From Cololabis saira (Eukaryota > Chordata > Actinopteri > Beloniformes > Belonidae), in contig NC_084607.1 of NCBI RefSeq assembly GCF_033807715.1, forward strand, positions 540,001 through 604,000: 64,000 nucleotides of DNA, given 5' to 3'. Numbering within the stretch: position 1 is the first letter of the stretch; each line of letters starts with the position of its first letter. A program made the translations under genes and the position numbers. A model generated the notes under the pieces. That model did not search any database and was not told the origin of the DNA. It saw nothing but the letters and a program-made list of their open reading frames with translations. This document shows positions 1-17,023 of this stretch, in pieces.

Positions 1-15
1 AAGCCCCGCCCCCCC

Positions 16-569
<554 letters not shown>

Positions 570-879
570 ATCCCTTTTTTTTTCCCTTGTCTACACACAT
601 ATTAATGATTGATACCATGACGGTAGAAACCAAAAGCATATGACGACATCCACTGCCAATCCAGGAAGCAGGAACACATGGAAACACACGTCAAGCACTG
701 GAAATCTGCAACAAAAAACCACAAACAAAACACGAAACCGGCACGGAGCCAACCAAAACAACAACAGCAATCGAACCAAATCTTGAGATCTGATCGCAGT
801 CTGAGCTAAGCTACCGCTACCGCTACCTAACCCCAAAAACTACAGAGCCAGCATGCAGGTGAACAAGCCAGTGTGTATG

Positions 880-2515
<1,636 letters not shown>

Positions 2516-2727
2516 CAGCTGAACTTCCTGTCACATGACTCATGGAAACAAAAACAATTACATTTATTAACACACAAGGCCGTTTGGAATTGACTTTAAA
2601 GTAAAATATAGAAAATGATAGTGAAAATAAAAATTTAAAAATAATAGAAAAATTAATTTAATTAATTAATTTAATTAATTTAATTAATTTCCAGTGTTTC
2701 ATTTGCTGTCAGAGGCTCAACATTCAT

Positions 2728-2798
2728 TTGCAAGTAAAGTCAACTTAATTTTGATAAATAAAGTAAACTTAACACAATTAAGTTGACTTTACTTGCAA
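2728..2798. repeat. Perfect 23-bp hairpin in AT-rich DNA
   Basis: Left arm 2,728-2,750 (starts TTGCAAGTAAAGTC) and right arm 2,776-2,798 are exact reverse complements, separated by a 25-base AT-rich loop. The surrounding 2,516-3,105 is AT-rich, with AATT/TTAA runs near 2,650-2,690, and shows no gene. It may be a small foldback element. Confidence 0.85.
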
Positions 2799-3105
2799 AA
2801 TGTATTATTTACATACATAAGATTAAGTGGTTTATACAGAGACTAGTCTTTCTTGATCTAAATAATAATCTGATGTGAAAAGTTAAATTATTTATTTATT
2901 AAGTAAAAGATAAAATATTTAAGTTATATGATCATGAATAGACTGGGACTTAAGCAGTATTATTAATATATGTGGTTGGTTCTATTTAAGTGTATATTTT
3001 TTGTAAATATTGGTTACATTGACTGTTCTTTTTGTTTTGGTATTTAATAAGGGGCAGGTAAAATAAGACTTGTCTTCATCCTGCTCCTTTTTGGTCATGG
3101 GTGTG

Positions 3106-6100
3106 TACATTGACCTGCCGTTACACACCACATACACACATACCTGCCGTTACACACCACATACACACATACCTGCCGTTACACACCACATACACACATA
3201 CCTGCCGTTACACACCACATATACACATACCTGCCGTTACACACCACATATACACACATACCTGCCGTTACACACCACATATACACATACCAGCCGTTAC
3301 ACACCACATATACACATACCTGCCGTTACACACCACATATACACATACCTGCCGTTACACACCACATATACACACATACCTGCCGTTACACACCACATAT
3401 ACACATACCTGCCGTTACACACCACATATACACACATACCTGCCGTTACACACCACATATACACACATACCTGCCGTTACACACCACATATACACATACC
3501 TGCCGTTACACACCACATATACACATACCTGCCGTTACACACCACATACACACATACCTGCCGTTACACACCACATACACACATACCTGCCGTTACACAC
3601 CACATATACACATACCTGCCGTTACACACCACATATACACATACCTGCCGTTACACACCACATACACACATACCTGCCGTTACACACCAAATACACACAT
3701 ACCTGCCGTTACACACCACATACACACATACCTGCCGTTACACACCACATATACACATACCTGCCGTTACACACCACATACACACATACCTGCCGTTACA
3801 CACCACATACACATACCTGCCATTACACACCACATATACACATACCTGCCGTTACACACCACATACACACATACCTGCCGTTACACACCACATATACACA
3901 TACCTGCCGTTACACACCACATACACACATACCTGCCGTTACACACCACATACACACATACCTGCCGTTACACACCACATATACATACCTGCCGTTACAC
4001 ACCACATACACACATACCTGCCGTTACACACCACATATACATACCTGCTGTTACACACCACATACACACATACCTGCCGTTACACACCACATACACACGT
4101 ACCTGCCGTTACACACCACATATACACACATACCTGCCGTTACACACCACATATACACACATACCTGCCGTTACACACCACATATACACACATACCTGCT
4201 GTTACACACCACATATATACACATACCTGCCGTTACACACCACATACACACATACCTGCCGTTACACACCACATACACACATACCTGCCGTTACACACCA
4301 CATACACACATACCTGCCGTTACACACCACATATACACACATACCTGCCGTTACACACCACATACACACATACCTGCCGTTACACACCACATATACACAC
4401 ATACCTGCCGTTACACACCACATATACACATACCTGCCGTTACACACCACATACACACATACCTGCCGTTACACACCACATATACACACATACCTGCCGT
4501 TACACACCACATATACACATACCTGCCGTTACACACCACATACACACATACCTGCCGTTACACACCACATATACACATACCTGCCGTTACACACCACATA
4601 TACACATACCTGCCGTTACACACCACATACACACATACCTGCCGTTACACACCACATACACACACATACCTGTCGTTACACACCACATACACACACATAC
4701 CTGCCGTTACACACCACATACACACATACCTGCCGTTACACACCACATATACACACATACCTGCCGTTACACACCACATATACACACATACCTGCCGTTA
4801 CACACCACATATACACACATACCTGCCGTTACACACCACATATACACACATACCTGCCGTTACACACCACATACACACATACCTGCCGTTACACACCACA
4901 TACACACACATACCTGTCGTTACACACCACATACACACATACCTGCCGTTACACACCACATATACACATACCTGCCGTTACACACCACATATACACATAC
5001 CTGCCGTTACACACCACATACACACATACCTGCCGTTACACACCACATATACACATTCCTGCCGTTACACACCACATATACACATACCTGCTGTTACACA
5101 CCACATATACACACATACCTGCCGTTACACACCACATACACACACATACCTGCCGTTACACACCACATACACATACCTGCCGTTACACACCACATACACA
5201 CATACCTGCCGTTACACACCACATACACACACATACCTGCCGTTACACACCACATACACACATACCTGCCGTTACACACCACATACACACATACCTGCCG
5301 TTACACACCACATACACACACATACCTGCCGTTACACACCACATACACACACATACCTGCCGTTACACACCACATATACACATACCTGCCGTTACACACC
5401 ACATACACACATACCTGCCGTTACACACCACATATACACATTCCTGCCGTTACACACCACATACACACATACCTGCCGTTACACACCACATATACACACA
5501 TACCTGCCATTACACACCACATACACACATACCTGCCGTTACACACCACATATACACATACCTGCTGTTACACACCACATATACACATACCTGCCGTTAC
5601 ACACCACATATACACACATACCTGCCGTTACACACCACATACACACATACCTGCCGTTACACATCACATACACACACATACCTGCCGTTACACACCACAT
5701 ACACACATACCTGCCGTTATACACCACATATACACATACCTGCCGTTACACACCACATATACACATACCTGCCGTTACACACCACATACACACACATACC
5801 TGCCGTTACACACCACATATACACATACCTGCCGTTACACACCACACATACACACATACCTGCCGTTACACACCACATACACATACCTGCCGTTACACAC
5901 CACACACACATACCTGCCGTTACACACCACATATACACATACCTGCCGTTACACACCACATATACACATACCTGCCGTTACACACCACATATACACATAC
6001 CTGCCGTTACACACCACATATACACACATACCTGCCGTTACACACCACATACACACATACCTGCCGTTACACACCACATATACACATACCTGCCGTTACA

Positions 6101-9100
6101 CACCACATATACACATACCTGCCGTTACACACCACATACACACATACCTGCCGTTACACACCACATATACACACATACCTGCTGTTACACACCACATACA
6201 CACATACCTGCCGTTACACACCACATACACACGTACCTGCCGTTACACACCACATATACACACATACCTGCCGTTACACACCACATACACACATACCTGC
6301 CGTTACACACCACATATACACATACCTGCCGTTACACACCACATATACACTTACCTGCCGTTACACACCACATATACACATACCTGCCGTTACACACCAC
6401 ATATACACATACCTGCCGTTACACACCACATATACACACATACCTGCTGTTACACACCACATATATACACATACCTGCCGTTACACACCACATACACACA
6501 TACCTGCCGTTACACACCACATACACACATACCTGCCGTTACACACCACATACACACATACCTGCCGTTACACACCACATATACACACATACCTGCCGTT
6601 ACACACCACATATACACACATACCTGCCGTTACACACCACATACACATACCTGCCGTTACACACCACATACACACATACCTGCCGTTACACACCACATAC
6701 ACACATACCTGCCGTTACACACCACATACACACATACCTGCCGTTACACACCACATACACACATACCTGCCGTTACACACCACATATACACATACCTGCC
6801 GTTACACACCACATACACACACATACCTGCCGTTACACACCACATACACACACATACCTGCCGTTACACACCACATACACACACATACCTGCCGTTACAC
6901 ACCACATACACACACATACCTGCCGTTACACACCACATACACACACATACCTGCCGTTACACACCACATATACACATACCTGCCGTTACACACCACATAT
7001 ACACATACCTGCCGTTACACACCACATACACACATACCTGCCGTTACACACCACATATACACACATACCTGCCGTTACACACCACATATACACATACCTG
7101 CCGTTACACACCACATATACACATACCTGCCGTTACACACCACATATACACATACCTGCCGTTACACACCACATACACACGTACCTGCCGTTACACACCA
7201 CATATACACACATACCTGCCGTTACACACCACATATACACACATACCTGCCGTTACACACCACATATATACACATACCTGCCGTTACACACCACATACAC
7301 ACACATACCTGCCGTTACACACCACATACACACACACATACCTGCCGTTACACACCACATATACACATACCTGCCGTTACACACCACATATACACACATA
7401 CCTGCCGTTACACACCACATACACACATACCTGCCGTTACACACCACATATACACATACCTGCTGTTACACACCACATATACACATACCTGCCGTTACAC
7501 ACCACATACACACACATACCTGCCGTTACACACCACATACACACATACCTGCCGTTACACACCACATATACACATACCTGCCGTTACACACCACATACAC
7601 ACATACCTGCCGTTACACACCACATACACACATACCTGCCGTTACACACCACATACACACGTACCTGCTGTTACACACCACATACACACATACCTGCCGT
7701 TACACACCACATATACACATTCCTGCCGTTACACACCACATACACATACCTGCCGTTACACACCACATACACACATACCTGCCGTTACACACCACATACA
7801 CACATACCTGCCGTTACACACCACATATACACACATACCTGCCGTTACACACCACATACACACACATACCTGCCGTTACACACCACATATACACACATAC
7901 CTGCCGTTACACACCACATATACACATACCTGCCGTTACACACCACATACACACACATACCTGCCGTTACACACCACATATACACATTCCTGCCGTTACA
8001 CACCACATACACATACCTGCCGTTATACACCACATACACACATACCTGCCGTTACACACCACATACACACATACCTGCCGTTACACACCACATACACATA
8101 CCTGCCGTTACACACCACATACACACATACCTGCCGTTACACACCACATACACACATACCTGCCGTTACACACCACATACACACACATACCTGCCGTTAC
8201 ACACCACATAAACATACCTGCCGTTACACACCACATATACACATACCTGCCGTTACACACCACATATACACATACCTGCCGTTACACACCACATACACAC
8301 ATACCTGCCGTTACACACCACATATACACATACCTGCCGTTACACACCACATACACATACCTGCCGTTACACACCACATATACACATACCTGCCGTTACA
8401 CACCACATATACACATACCTGCCGTTACACACCACATACACACATACCTGCCGTTACACACCACATATACACATACCTGCCGTTACACACCACATATACA
8501 CACATACCTGCCGTTACACACCACATATACACATACCTGCCGTTACACACCACATACACACATACCTGCCGTTACACACCACATACACATACCTGCCGTT
8601 ACACACCACATACACATACCTGCCGTTACACACCACATATACACATACCTGCCGTTACACACCACATATACACATACCTGCCGTTACACACCACATATAC
8701 ACATACCTGCCGTTACACACCACATATACACACATACCTGCCGTTACACACCACATATACACATACCTGCCGTTACACACCACATACACACATACCTGCC
8801 GTTACACACCACATATACACATACCTGCCGTTACACACCACATACACACATACCTGCCGTTACACACCACATACACACATACCTGCCGTTACACACCACA
8901 TATACACACATACCTGCCGTTACACACCACATATACACATACCTGCCGTTACACACCACATACACATACCTGCAGTTACACACCACATATACACACATAC
9001 CTGCCGTTACACACCACATACACACATACCTGCCGTTACACACCACATATACACATACCTGCCGTTACACACCACATATACACATACCTGCCGTTACACA

Positions 9101-10165
9101 CCACATATACACACATACCTGCCGTTACACACCACATATACACACATACCTGCCGTTACACACCACATACACACATACCTGCCGTTACACACCACATACA
9201 CACACATACCTGCCGTTACACACCACATACACACATACCTGCCGTTACACACCACATATACACATACCTGCCGTTACACACCACATACACACATACCTGC
9301 CGTTACACACCACATATACACATACCTGCCGTTACACACCACATACACATACCTGCCGTTACACACCACATATACACACATACCTGCCGTTACACACCAC
9401 ATATACACATACCTGCCGTTACACACCACATATACACATACCTGCCGTTACACACCACATATACATACCTGCCGTTACACACCACATATACACATACCTG
9501 CCGTTACACACCACATACACACATACCTGCCGTTACACACCACATACACACATACCTGCCGTTACACACCACATACACACATACCTGCCGTTACACACCA
9601 CATACACACATACCTGCTGTTACACACCACATACACACACATACCTGCCGTTACACACCACATATACACACATACCTGCCGTTACACACCACATATACAC
9701 ACATACCTGCCGTTACACACCACATATACACACATACCTGCCGTTACACACCACATATACACACATACCTGCCGTTACACACCACATACACACACACATA
9801 CCTGCCGTTACACACCACATATACACACATACCTGCCGTTACACACCACATACACACACACATACCTGCCGTTACACACCACATATACACACATACCTGC
9901 CGTTACACACCACATATACACACATACCTGCCGTTACACACCACATACACACACACATACCTGCCGTTACACACCACATACACACACATACCTGCCGTTA
10001 CACACCACATACACACACATACCTGCCGTTACACACCACATACACACACATACCTGCCGTTACACACCACATACACACACATACCTGCCGTTACACACCA
10101 CATATACACACATACCTGCCGTTACACACCACATACACACACACATACCTGCCGTTACACACCAC
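3106..10165. repeat. 7-kb minisatellite, ~29-bp unit, ~240 copies
   Basis: Continuous tandem array of a unit built from CCTGCCGTTACACACCACAT followed by a short CA/TA run. The common unit is 29 bp, with 27, 31 and 33-bp variants that differ by CA steps and by ACAC versus ATAC. Point variants (CTGT for CCGT, ATTC for ATAC) are sparse, so copies are highly homogeneous. The + strand lacks stop codons over thousands of bases, which produces open frames of 1,713 and 2,372 codons. These are repeat artefacts: the peptide is a simple repeat and no exon signals are visible. Confidence 0.97.
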
Positions 10166-10408
10166 TTATCTGTTATTCCATACCGAGGTTTGATTTGGAC
10201 TCAAGTTGTGTGTGCATGAGTTTCCAGCAGAACTAAACCCGTTTGTGAAAGGAAGACAGTTTGGTTGGTAATTTTTCAACCTGAAAATCACATTTAAGGA
10301 CGAACTCTATATAAAAAGCCTCTGGGAACTCCTGACTCACCTGACTCACCTGACACTCAGGTGAGTGAGGTGAGTCACATGCTGGAATGCAGCTGCCCCT
10401 CCCCCTCT

Positions 10409-10627
<219 letters not shown>

Positions 10628-10797
10628 CACCCAGTAAACAAAGCCAGCTGTCAATCATCCTCCCAGCTGGATATTGTGGCTCCAATCAGAGCAGAGGAAA
10701 CCACGCCCACAGAGGAAACTCCCTGAGGAGGAACTCCTTACGGAGGTTTCCATGGCAACGCTGCGCCATGTGACACCGCCGCGACCTTTACCCTGCG

Positions 10798-11012
10798 GGT
10801 AGGGGGTGTGGCCTGCCATAGACATATATAAATGCCTTTATACATATATATGTGGCCGGTGGCCTGCTGGTGGGCGTGGTCTGCGGCTGAGGGGCGTGGC
10901 CTAACGGCAGAAATAACCAGCTAGGGGGCGTGGCCTGTGGCTAGGGGGCGTGGTCTAACGGCAGAAATAAACCAGGTTCCAGGTCGTAAATCAGGGGGGC
11001 GTGGCCTCCGTG
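10798..11012 (+). promoter_or_regulatory. Cluster of GGGCGTGG (KLF/Sp-like) boxes
   Basis: Within about 215 bp the sequence GGGCGTGG, or a one-base variant, occurs about six times (for example near 10,872, 10,892, 10,927, 10,946 and 10,998). This is the CACCC/GC-box type bound by KLF and Sp factors. Part of the cluster is tandemly duplicated (CTAACGGCAGAAATAA appears twice). No gene start is recognised nearby, so function is uncertain. Confidence 0.4.
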
Positions 11013-11044
11013 TCAGACCTGGAACTGGTTCCCACCAGGACCAG

Positions 11045-11315
11045 AACAGAGTCTCTAATTACCATAGCTGGTAACCACGGCAACGGGACTATTATGGGAT
11101 GTTTAAATCCAGGGTGAGAACAACATTCAGCAGAAGAAACAAGATAGTCCTCTAGTCCTGGACCTGGTCCTGGTCCTGGTTCTGGGGACCAGAACCAGGA
11201 CCAGGACAGAGTCTCTAATTACCATAGCTGGTAACCACGGCAACGGGACTATTATGGGATTTTTTAACTCAAGAGTGAGAACAACATTCAGCAGAAGAAA
11301 CAAGATAGTTCTGGT
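11045..11315. repeat. ~160-bp spaced duplication
   Basis: The block beginning AGAGTCTCTAATTACCATAG and ending AGAAACAAGATAGT occurs at about 11,049-11,148 and again at about 11,208-11,308, with a few differences. The copies are separated by CCTGGT/ACCAGG hexamer sequence. Confidence 0.85.
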
Positions 11316-11401
11316 TCCTGGTCCTGGTCCAGGTCCAGGTCCTGGTTTTGGTTCTGGTCCCCAGAACCAGAACCAGGACCAGAACCAGAACCAGAACCAG
11401 G

Positions 11402-11448
<47 letters not shown>

Positions 11449-11449
11449 G

Positions 11450-11496
<47 letters not shown>

Positions 11497-11513
11497 GACC
11501 AGAACCAGGACCA
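11316..11513. repeat. (CCAGAA/CCAGGA)n hexamer array
   Basis: Hexamer array of CCAGAA and CCAGGA, preceded by a short reverse-complement run (CCTGGT). It can form a hairpin. From 11,514 to 12,090 I see no gene. Confidence 0.92.
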
Positions 11514-12093
11514 TTCAGCTTCTCTGCTCCTCAGATCTGGATCAAACCTCCAGAAACCTGCAGGAACTGAAACCCTTAGTTCCTTTAAATCAGTTAAAAC
11601 TCATTTATTTACAGCCTTTGATGGATTATTGAAACTATTCTGGACTCAACGTTAAACCGTTTATTTCAGGACTAAACTGTAACTCTAGTTTAAGTCTATA
11701 CTGTATTGGTTCTCCAGGGGTGGAGCAGGGGTCCCAGCCCAGGGGTGAGAAGCATTCTAGATGGCCCTTGTGGCCTAAACATCCCCGTTAGAACATAATC
11801 TCTAAAATGCAGACTTTAAGATATAGGAATCAACCTGGAGATAAAAATCCAACGACATCCAGTGATGTCGGATTCAAAACCGCCGAGTACCAAAATTCAG
11901 ACACACGTGTTCAACCTGCACGACAACAGTTTACAACAACGACATGTATTTAACACAATGACCAGCAGACACGGCGTCAAACAGCAACAAACAATATAGG
12001 AAAGGCCATTTATTCAGCATCATGTTACAGCTTACCAATGATGGTTTCATCCAGTGATGGACAGAAAACCACTACTAAAAATATTTCCATCTT

Positions 12094-12118
12094 GGGGGGG
12101 GGGGGGGGGGGGTTGGGG
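12094..12118 (+). repeat. Poly-G tract
   Basis: An uninterrupted run of about 18 G followed by TTGGGGGAG; a candidate G-quadruplex former. Confidence 0.8.
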
Positions 12119-12537
12119 GAGTAGCACATTGAGCGATGCAAAATGCAAAAACTTTCATTTTAAAACTTTTTCAAATCCGAAATGTTTCCAAACAATCAGC
12201 CGGTTCTCCATCGCTGCAAACCTTTCAATCCCTTTGCTCTCATCAACGGCGATGTCCCTCTAGATTGAGAGCAAGGAGAGGTTTGAGGATCGTCCATGCA
12301 GCCGGAGAGAGTTTTTAATCATTTCAGCTGCTGAAACTCAGCAGGAGTTTCCTGCTTTAAGGCTCGGATGCGACAACTGGCTAAAAGTAACCAGTCAGCA
12401 TGACAGGCCGACACACACGAGGAGAAGGGACTATTTCTTTATTTTTATTTTTTAAACAACTTTATCCTTATGAACACAAGTCTTATATAGTCCAACTTCC
12501 CTTATTTTATTCAGCACACTTTTTTTTCCCCCCTGCA

Positions 12538-12972
12538 GCAGTGGACCCCCCGCAGGAGTGGCCCCCCGCAGCAGTGGCCCCCCGCAGGAGTGGGCCCCCC
12601 GCAGGAGTGGCCCCCCGCAGCAGTGGCCCCCCGCAGGAGTGGGCCCCCCGCAGCAGTGGCCCCCCGCAGGAGTGGGCCCCCCGCAGCAGTGGCCCCCCCG
12701 CAGCAGTGGGCCCCCGCAGCAGTGGCCCCCCCGCAGCAGTGGCCCCCCCGCAGCAGTGGGCCCCCGCAGCAGTGGCCCCCCCGCAGCAGTGGCCCCCCGC
12801 AGCAGTGGCCCCCCGCAGGAGTGGCCCCCCGCAGCAGTGGCCCCCCGCAGCAGTGGCCCCCCGCAGGAGTGGCCCCCCGCAGCAGTGGGCCCCCGCAGGA
12901 GTGGCCCCCCGCAGCAGTGGGCCCCCCGCAGCAGTGGGCCCCCCGCAGCAGTGGGCCCCCCGCAGCAGTGGG
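12538..12972. repeat. GC-rich 15-16-bp minisatellite
   Basis: About 28 copies of a CCCCCCGCAGCAGTGG-type unit (variants GCAGGAG and GGGCC). It is open in several frames only because the unit lacks stops. The next element's left target duplication starts 7 bp beyond its end. Confidence 0.95.
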
Positions 12973-12986
12973 CCCGGGGCGGCCGC

Positions 12987-14676
12987 CAGAGGTGTCTTCA
13001 GTATCCACCTTCATTACTCAGGTAGAAGTTTAGATACTAGAGTTTAAAAATACTCCTGTAGAAGTTGAAGTATCAACTCAAGTTTTTTACTCAAGTAAAA
13101 GTATAAAAGTACTGGTTTCAAAACTACTTAAAGTATAAAAGTAAAAGTAATGTAAGGGGGAAAAAAGCCATTAAGGACAAAAGCCATTGAAAATGAATGT
13201 ATCTTAGTATAATGTAAATATATTAAAGAAGCATATATGTGTACTATTGAGCATTAACATGTGTTAATATAAATATATTAAAGAAGCATATATGTGTACT
13301 ATTGAGCATTAACATGTGTTAATATAAATATATTAAAGAAGCATATATGTGTACTATTGAGCATTAACATGTGTTAATATAAATATATTAAAGAAGCATA
13401 TATGTGTACTATTGAGCATTAACATGTGTTAATATAAATATATTAAAGAAGCATATATGTGTACTATTGAGCATTAACATGTGTTAATATAAATATATTA
13501 AAGAAGCATAAATGTGCACTATTGAGCATTAACATGTGTTAATATAAATATATTAAAGAAGCATATATGTGTACTATTGAGCATTAACATGTGTTAATAT
13601 AAATATATTAAAGAAGCATATATGTGTACTATTGAGCATTAACATGTGTTAATATAAATATATTAAAGAAGCATATATGTGTACTATTGAGCATTAACAT
13701 GTGTTAATATAAATATATTAAAGAAGCATATATGTGTACTATTGAGCATTAACATGTTAATATAAATATATTAAAGAAGCATATATGTGTACTATTGAGC
13801 ATTAACATGTGTTAATATAAATATATTAAAGAAGCATATATGTGTACTATTGAGCATTAACATGTGTTAATATAAATATATTAAAGAAGCATATATGTGT
13901 ACTATTGAGCATTAACATGTTAATATAAATATATTAAAGAAGCATATATGTGTACTATTGAGCATTAACATGTGTTAATATAAATATATTAAAGAAGCAT
14001 ATATGTGTACTATTGAGCATTAACATGTGTTAATATAAATATATTAAAGAAGCATATATGTGTACTATTGAGCATTAACATGTGTTAATATAAATATATT
14101 AAAGAAGCATATATGTGTACTATTGAGCATTAACATGTGTTAATATAAATATATTAAAGAAGCATATATGTGTACTATTGAGCATTAACATGTTAATATA
14201 AATATATTAAAGAAGCATATATGTGTACTATTGAGCATTAACATGTGTTTCAGAGAGCAGCAGATATGATGACTAGTTGCCTATAAGTATTGTAATGGTG
14301 CAAAAAGTCAAACGTTCATGTTCATGTTGTCATTTATCCTAACCTTTATTGGAACGTACATCCAAGTTTAGTTGCAGGAATCTGAGGGAACGGATGTAAG
14401 AACAAAACTGGACAAGAACATCTGAAACAACCACAACCAAATTCTCTCTATCCGGATGGAGCAATTTAACTGGAGAGTTTTTATTATATAGTTATAGTTT
14501 GAGTAACGAGACTGTTTTTAAAATGTAAGGAGTAAAAAGTACAGATGATTGTGTGAAAATGTAAGGAGTAAAAGTAAAAAGTCGTCTGAAAAATAATTAC
14601 TCCAGTGAAGTATAGATAACCAAAATTTCTACTTAAGTAAGGTAAAGTATTTGTACTTCATTACTTGACACCTCTG
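12987..14676. mobile_element. hAT-type non-autonomous element with 8-bp TSD
   Basis: Terminal inverted repeats begin CAGAGGTGTC on both ends and extend imperfectly through a TACTTAAGTA-like region. Both flanks carry the 8-bp duplication GCGGCCGC (12,979-12,986 and 14,677-14,684), the target-site length of hAT transposons. The interior has no transposase but holds a 55-bp satellite (13,200-14,250). At 1,690 bp it is long for a MITE because of the satellite. Confidence 0.88.
13200..14250. repeat. 55-bp satellite inside hAT element, ~19 copies
   Basis: Tandem copies of a 55-bp AT-rich unit (contains AAGAAGCATATATGTG and TTGAGCATTAACATG), nearly identical to each other. Several copies lack two bases (GT) at the unit junction, and one copy carries two substitutions near 13,510-13,517. 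Confidence 0.95.
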
Positions 14677-14689
14677 GCGGCCGCCCCCC

Positions 14690-15631
14690 CTGCCCCCCCC
14701 GCCTATTCCGCTAGTGGTTCTGCCACTCCTCCCTCTTCATATAGATCATATATTACCTCGGGGCGTATCAGCTGGGCGGTAACCACGGTAACGGAGGTGA
14801 TCAGTGTCTCAGTCACGGGTTAATTATTGATCAGTGAGTGACACACTGTTTGTTTCTGTCCAGGTAGATGGAGCCAGGTATGACGGTGAGACGGCTGGAC
14901 CGACGCTAACGAGCTAACAGATCCAGACCACGTCACACACTTCTAAAACTAAAATAAAGATACACGTGGTGGTGACAGAGAGGTCAACGCTACAGAGAGG
15001 TGTCGTGGTTACATGCACTCAAACTAATACAAAAGTCAAAGCTAAAAAGCAAAGTTCCCCAACGGATCAGGTGGTAGGGTGAGCCGTGGAAGGTTCAGAT
15101 TTCATGTACGGACAGCTAACATATTTGAAGTTTATCACTTTCTCAAAGGTGAAATGAACTGCTGAAAGGTAGAAGCTACAGGTGAGTTCCAGTGATGATT
15201 ACTTAAAAACTTACATCTTTGTTCAATCCAAACATTGCAACCCATTTAGCATCTCAGGAGTAATTACTGAAAAACATTCAGGACTAAAACAAAGAGCTGA
15301 TAGAGCTGGTAATGGTTTGGAAACACTTAAAGTTGAGGATGATGGAGCCATTCAGGTCAAACAATGAGGGACTGGTTAAAACATCCCCATGGAACTAAGA
15401 GGTGGGGCAAAAAAACAAAGAAAAACAAAGAAAACAAAACCAAAAATACAGGCAATAAGATAGTGGTAAGGCTTTCAAACAAAGATTTTATCCATTATCA
15501 CACGTGCTTTTCTGCACACAAAATGAGGAAAAAACTGCCTTACACAAATCTTGGTTTGATTTGTTCAAAGGAAAATGGCTTGTTTAATGTTTCATTCATG
15601 AATATTTTTCTGCCTCTTATGTCAATCAGTT
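14690..15631. other. No gene recognised
   Basis: Mixed-composition sequence after the hAT element. A 61-codon open frame (15,182-15,367) is followed by an 89-codon one (15,364-15,633). Neither matches a family I recognise and no clear splice or promoter signals frame them. They could be remnants of an old element. Confidence 0.35.
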
Positions 15632-15869
15632 AGGGCTATGAGGGGCCGTACAAGCCATAATTCATTCTGACCCTCTCACACACATACATTCTCCTTTCAC
15701 ATACATATATTTTCACTTTCACATAAGTATATTTTCATTCTTACACCTATACATTTTCACTCTCATATTCATACATTTTCACTCACACATTCATACATTT
15801 TCACTCTCATATTTATATATTTTAACACACACATTCATACATTTTGCTCTCACGCACAACTATAAATAA

Positions 15870-16015
15870 TGTATGTATGTAAGAGAAGAATATATGTATG
15901 TAAGAGAAGAATATATGTATGTAAAAGAAGAATGTATGTATGTAAAAGAAGAATGTATGTATGTAAAAGAAGAATGTATGTATGTAAAAGAAGAATGTAT
16001 GTATGTGTGTGAAAG
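15870..16015. repeat. GTATGTAARAGAAGAAT tandem array
   Basis: About eight copies of a 17-bp unit in the left inverted-repeat region. It has the same orientation as the right-end array, while the outer part of the left end (15,660-15,860) is inverted, so the left end can fold on itself. Confidence 0.85.
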
Positions 16016-16435
16016 TATAGTGGAAACGGAAGGCAGGTCATTTATCGCGCTGTGATTGGCTGAGAAGCTTGAGGAGGCCAAGCAGCTCAAACCGGAGCAT
16101 TATGGCGGCAGTCATTGCAATATCAGACTCGGCAACACAAACTGGAACTCCCGGTCACGGAAAAGGGGATCTGGTACCGGGCCGTGGGTCATCTGGTACC
16201 GGGCCGCACAGAGAGAAACAATCATTTCTGTAGCATCCCCATATTATTGATGACTCTCAAACTGATGGTTCACGATGTTTTTATTCCTTGGATGTACAAT
16301 AAATACACTGCAAACACACTGTAAGAGCTATAAAGGAATAAAATAAAATAGAATTAGTCTTTCTACATTCATATAAGTTTCATTTAACTTAAATACAGAC
16401 CGAATGCTGCTGCTCGCTCGGTAATAACAGCTACA

Positions 16436-16541
16436 GCCTGATTTATGGTTCCGCGTTACACCTACGCGTAGCCTACGGCGTAGGGTGTGCGTCGGCGCCG
16501 TAGGCTACGCCGTCGATTTGACGCAGAACCATAAATCAGGC
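16436..16541. mobile_element. Short hairpin MITE-like element
   Basis: Arms begin GCCTGATTTATGGTTC and pair over about 46 bp with several mismatches. The centre is GC-rich and contains repeated CGTAGCCTACGGCG. It resembles small Harbinger-like or foldback elements, but I could not confirm a target duplication. Confidence 0.6.
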
Positions 16542-17023
16542 CTACCGCTTACATGAGTAACCATGACAGCCAAACTCAAGCTGGACATAAATAAGGCATA
16601 ACATTTGCACCGGATGTTTACGAGGTCTCGGCGAGACGCCTTCAAAATAAAAGCACTAAATATCGGTGTCCTTAATAAATAAAATAAAAGCCTGGCTTTA
16701 AATAACGTTAATGAGACATAAAAACATAAAAAACACATTTATAAAAATACTCATATTAAAAGGTAATTTACAATTTCCATTATTTTATTTTATTTTTTCG
16801 AAAATCATTATTATTATTACTATAGAGAAAATACCAGTTTTTAATGCTGATCTATAATAAATAATAATCAGTTGTGACTTGGATTTGGGTAAAAAACTTG
16901 TATCACTGCATCTATGTTTATGTGTTTACTAGCACATCTTAACAGATGTAATGCTTTGAACCCTAAAAATGCGGATCATATGTCTTAGCATGACAATTTA
17001 GGCCTTGGTTTATTTTTCTCTGT

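Noticed and set aside
3106..10165. CRISPR-like array
   Set aside because: Unit plus variable part is a contiguous minisatellite with CA-step length changes, not repeats with unique spacers, and the sequence is vertebrate.
3070..10219. Open frames of 1,713 and 2,372 codons
   Set aside because: They are frames through a 29-bp minisatellite without stops; no splice signals or non-repetitive protein.
12400..13047. Pro/Ala/Trp-rich open frames
   Set aside because: GC-rich 15-16-bp minisatellite beside a transposon end.
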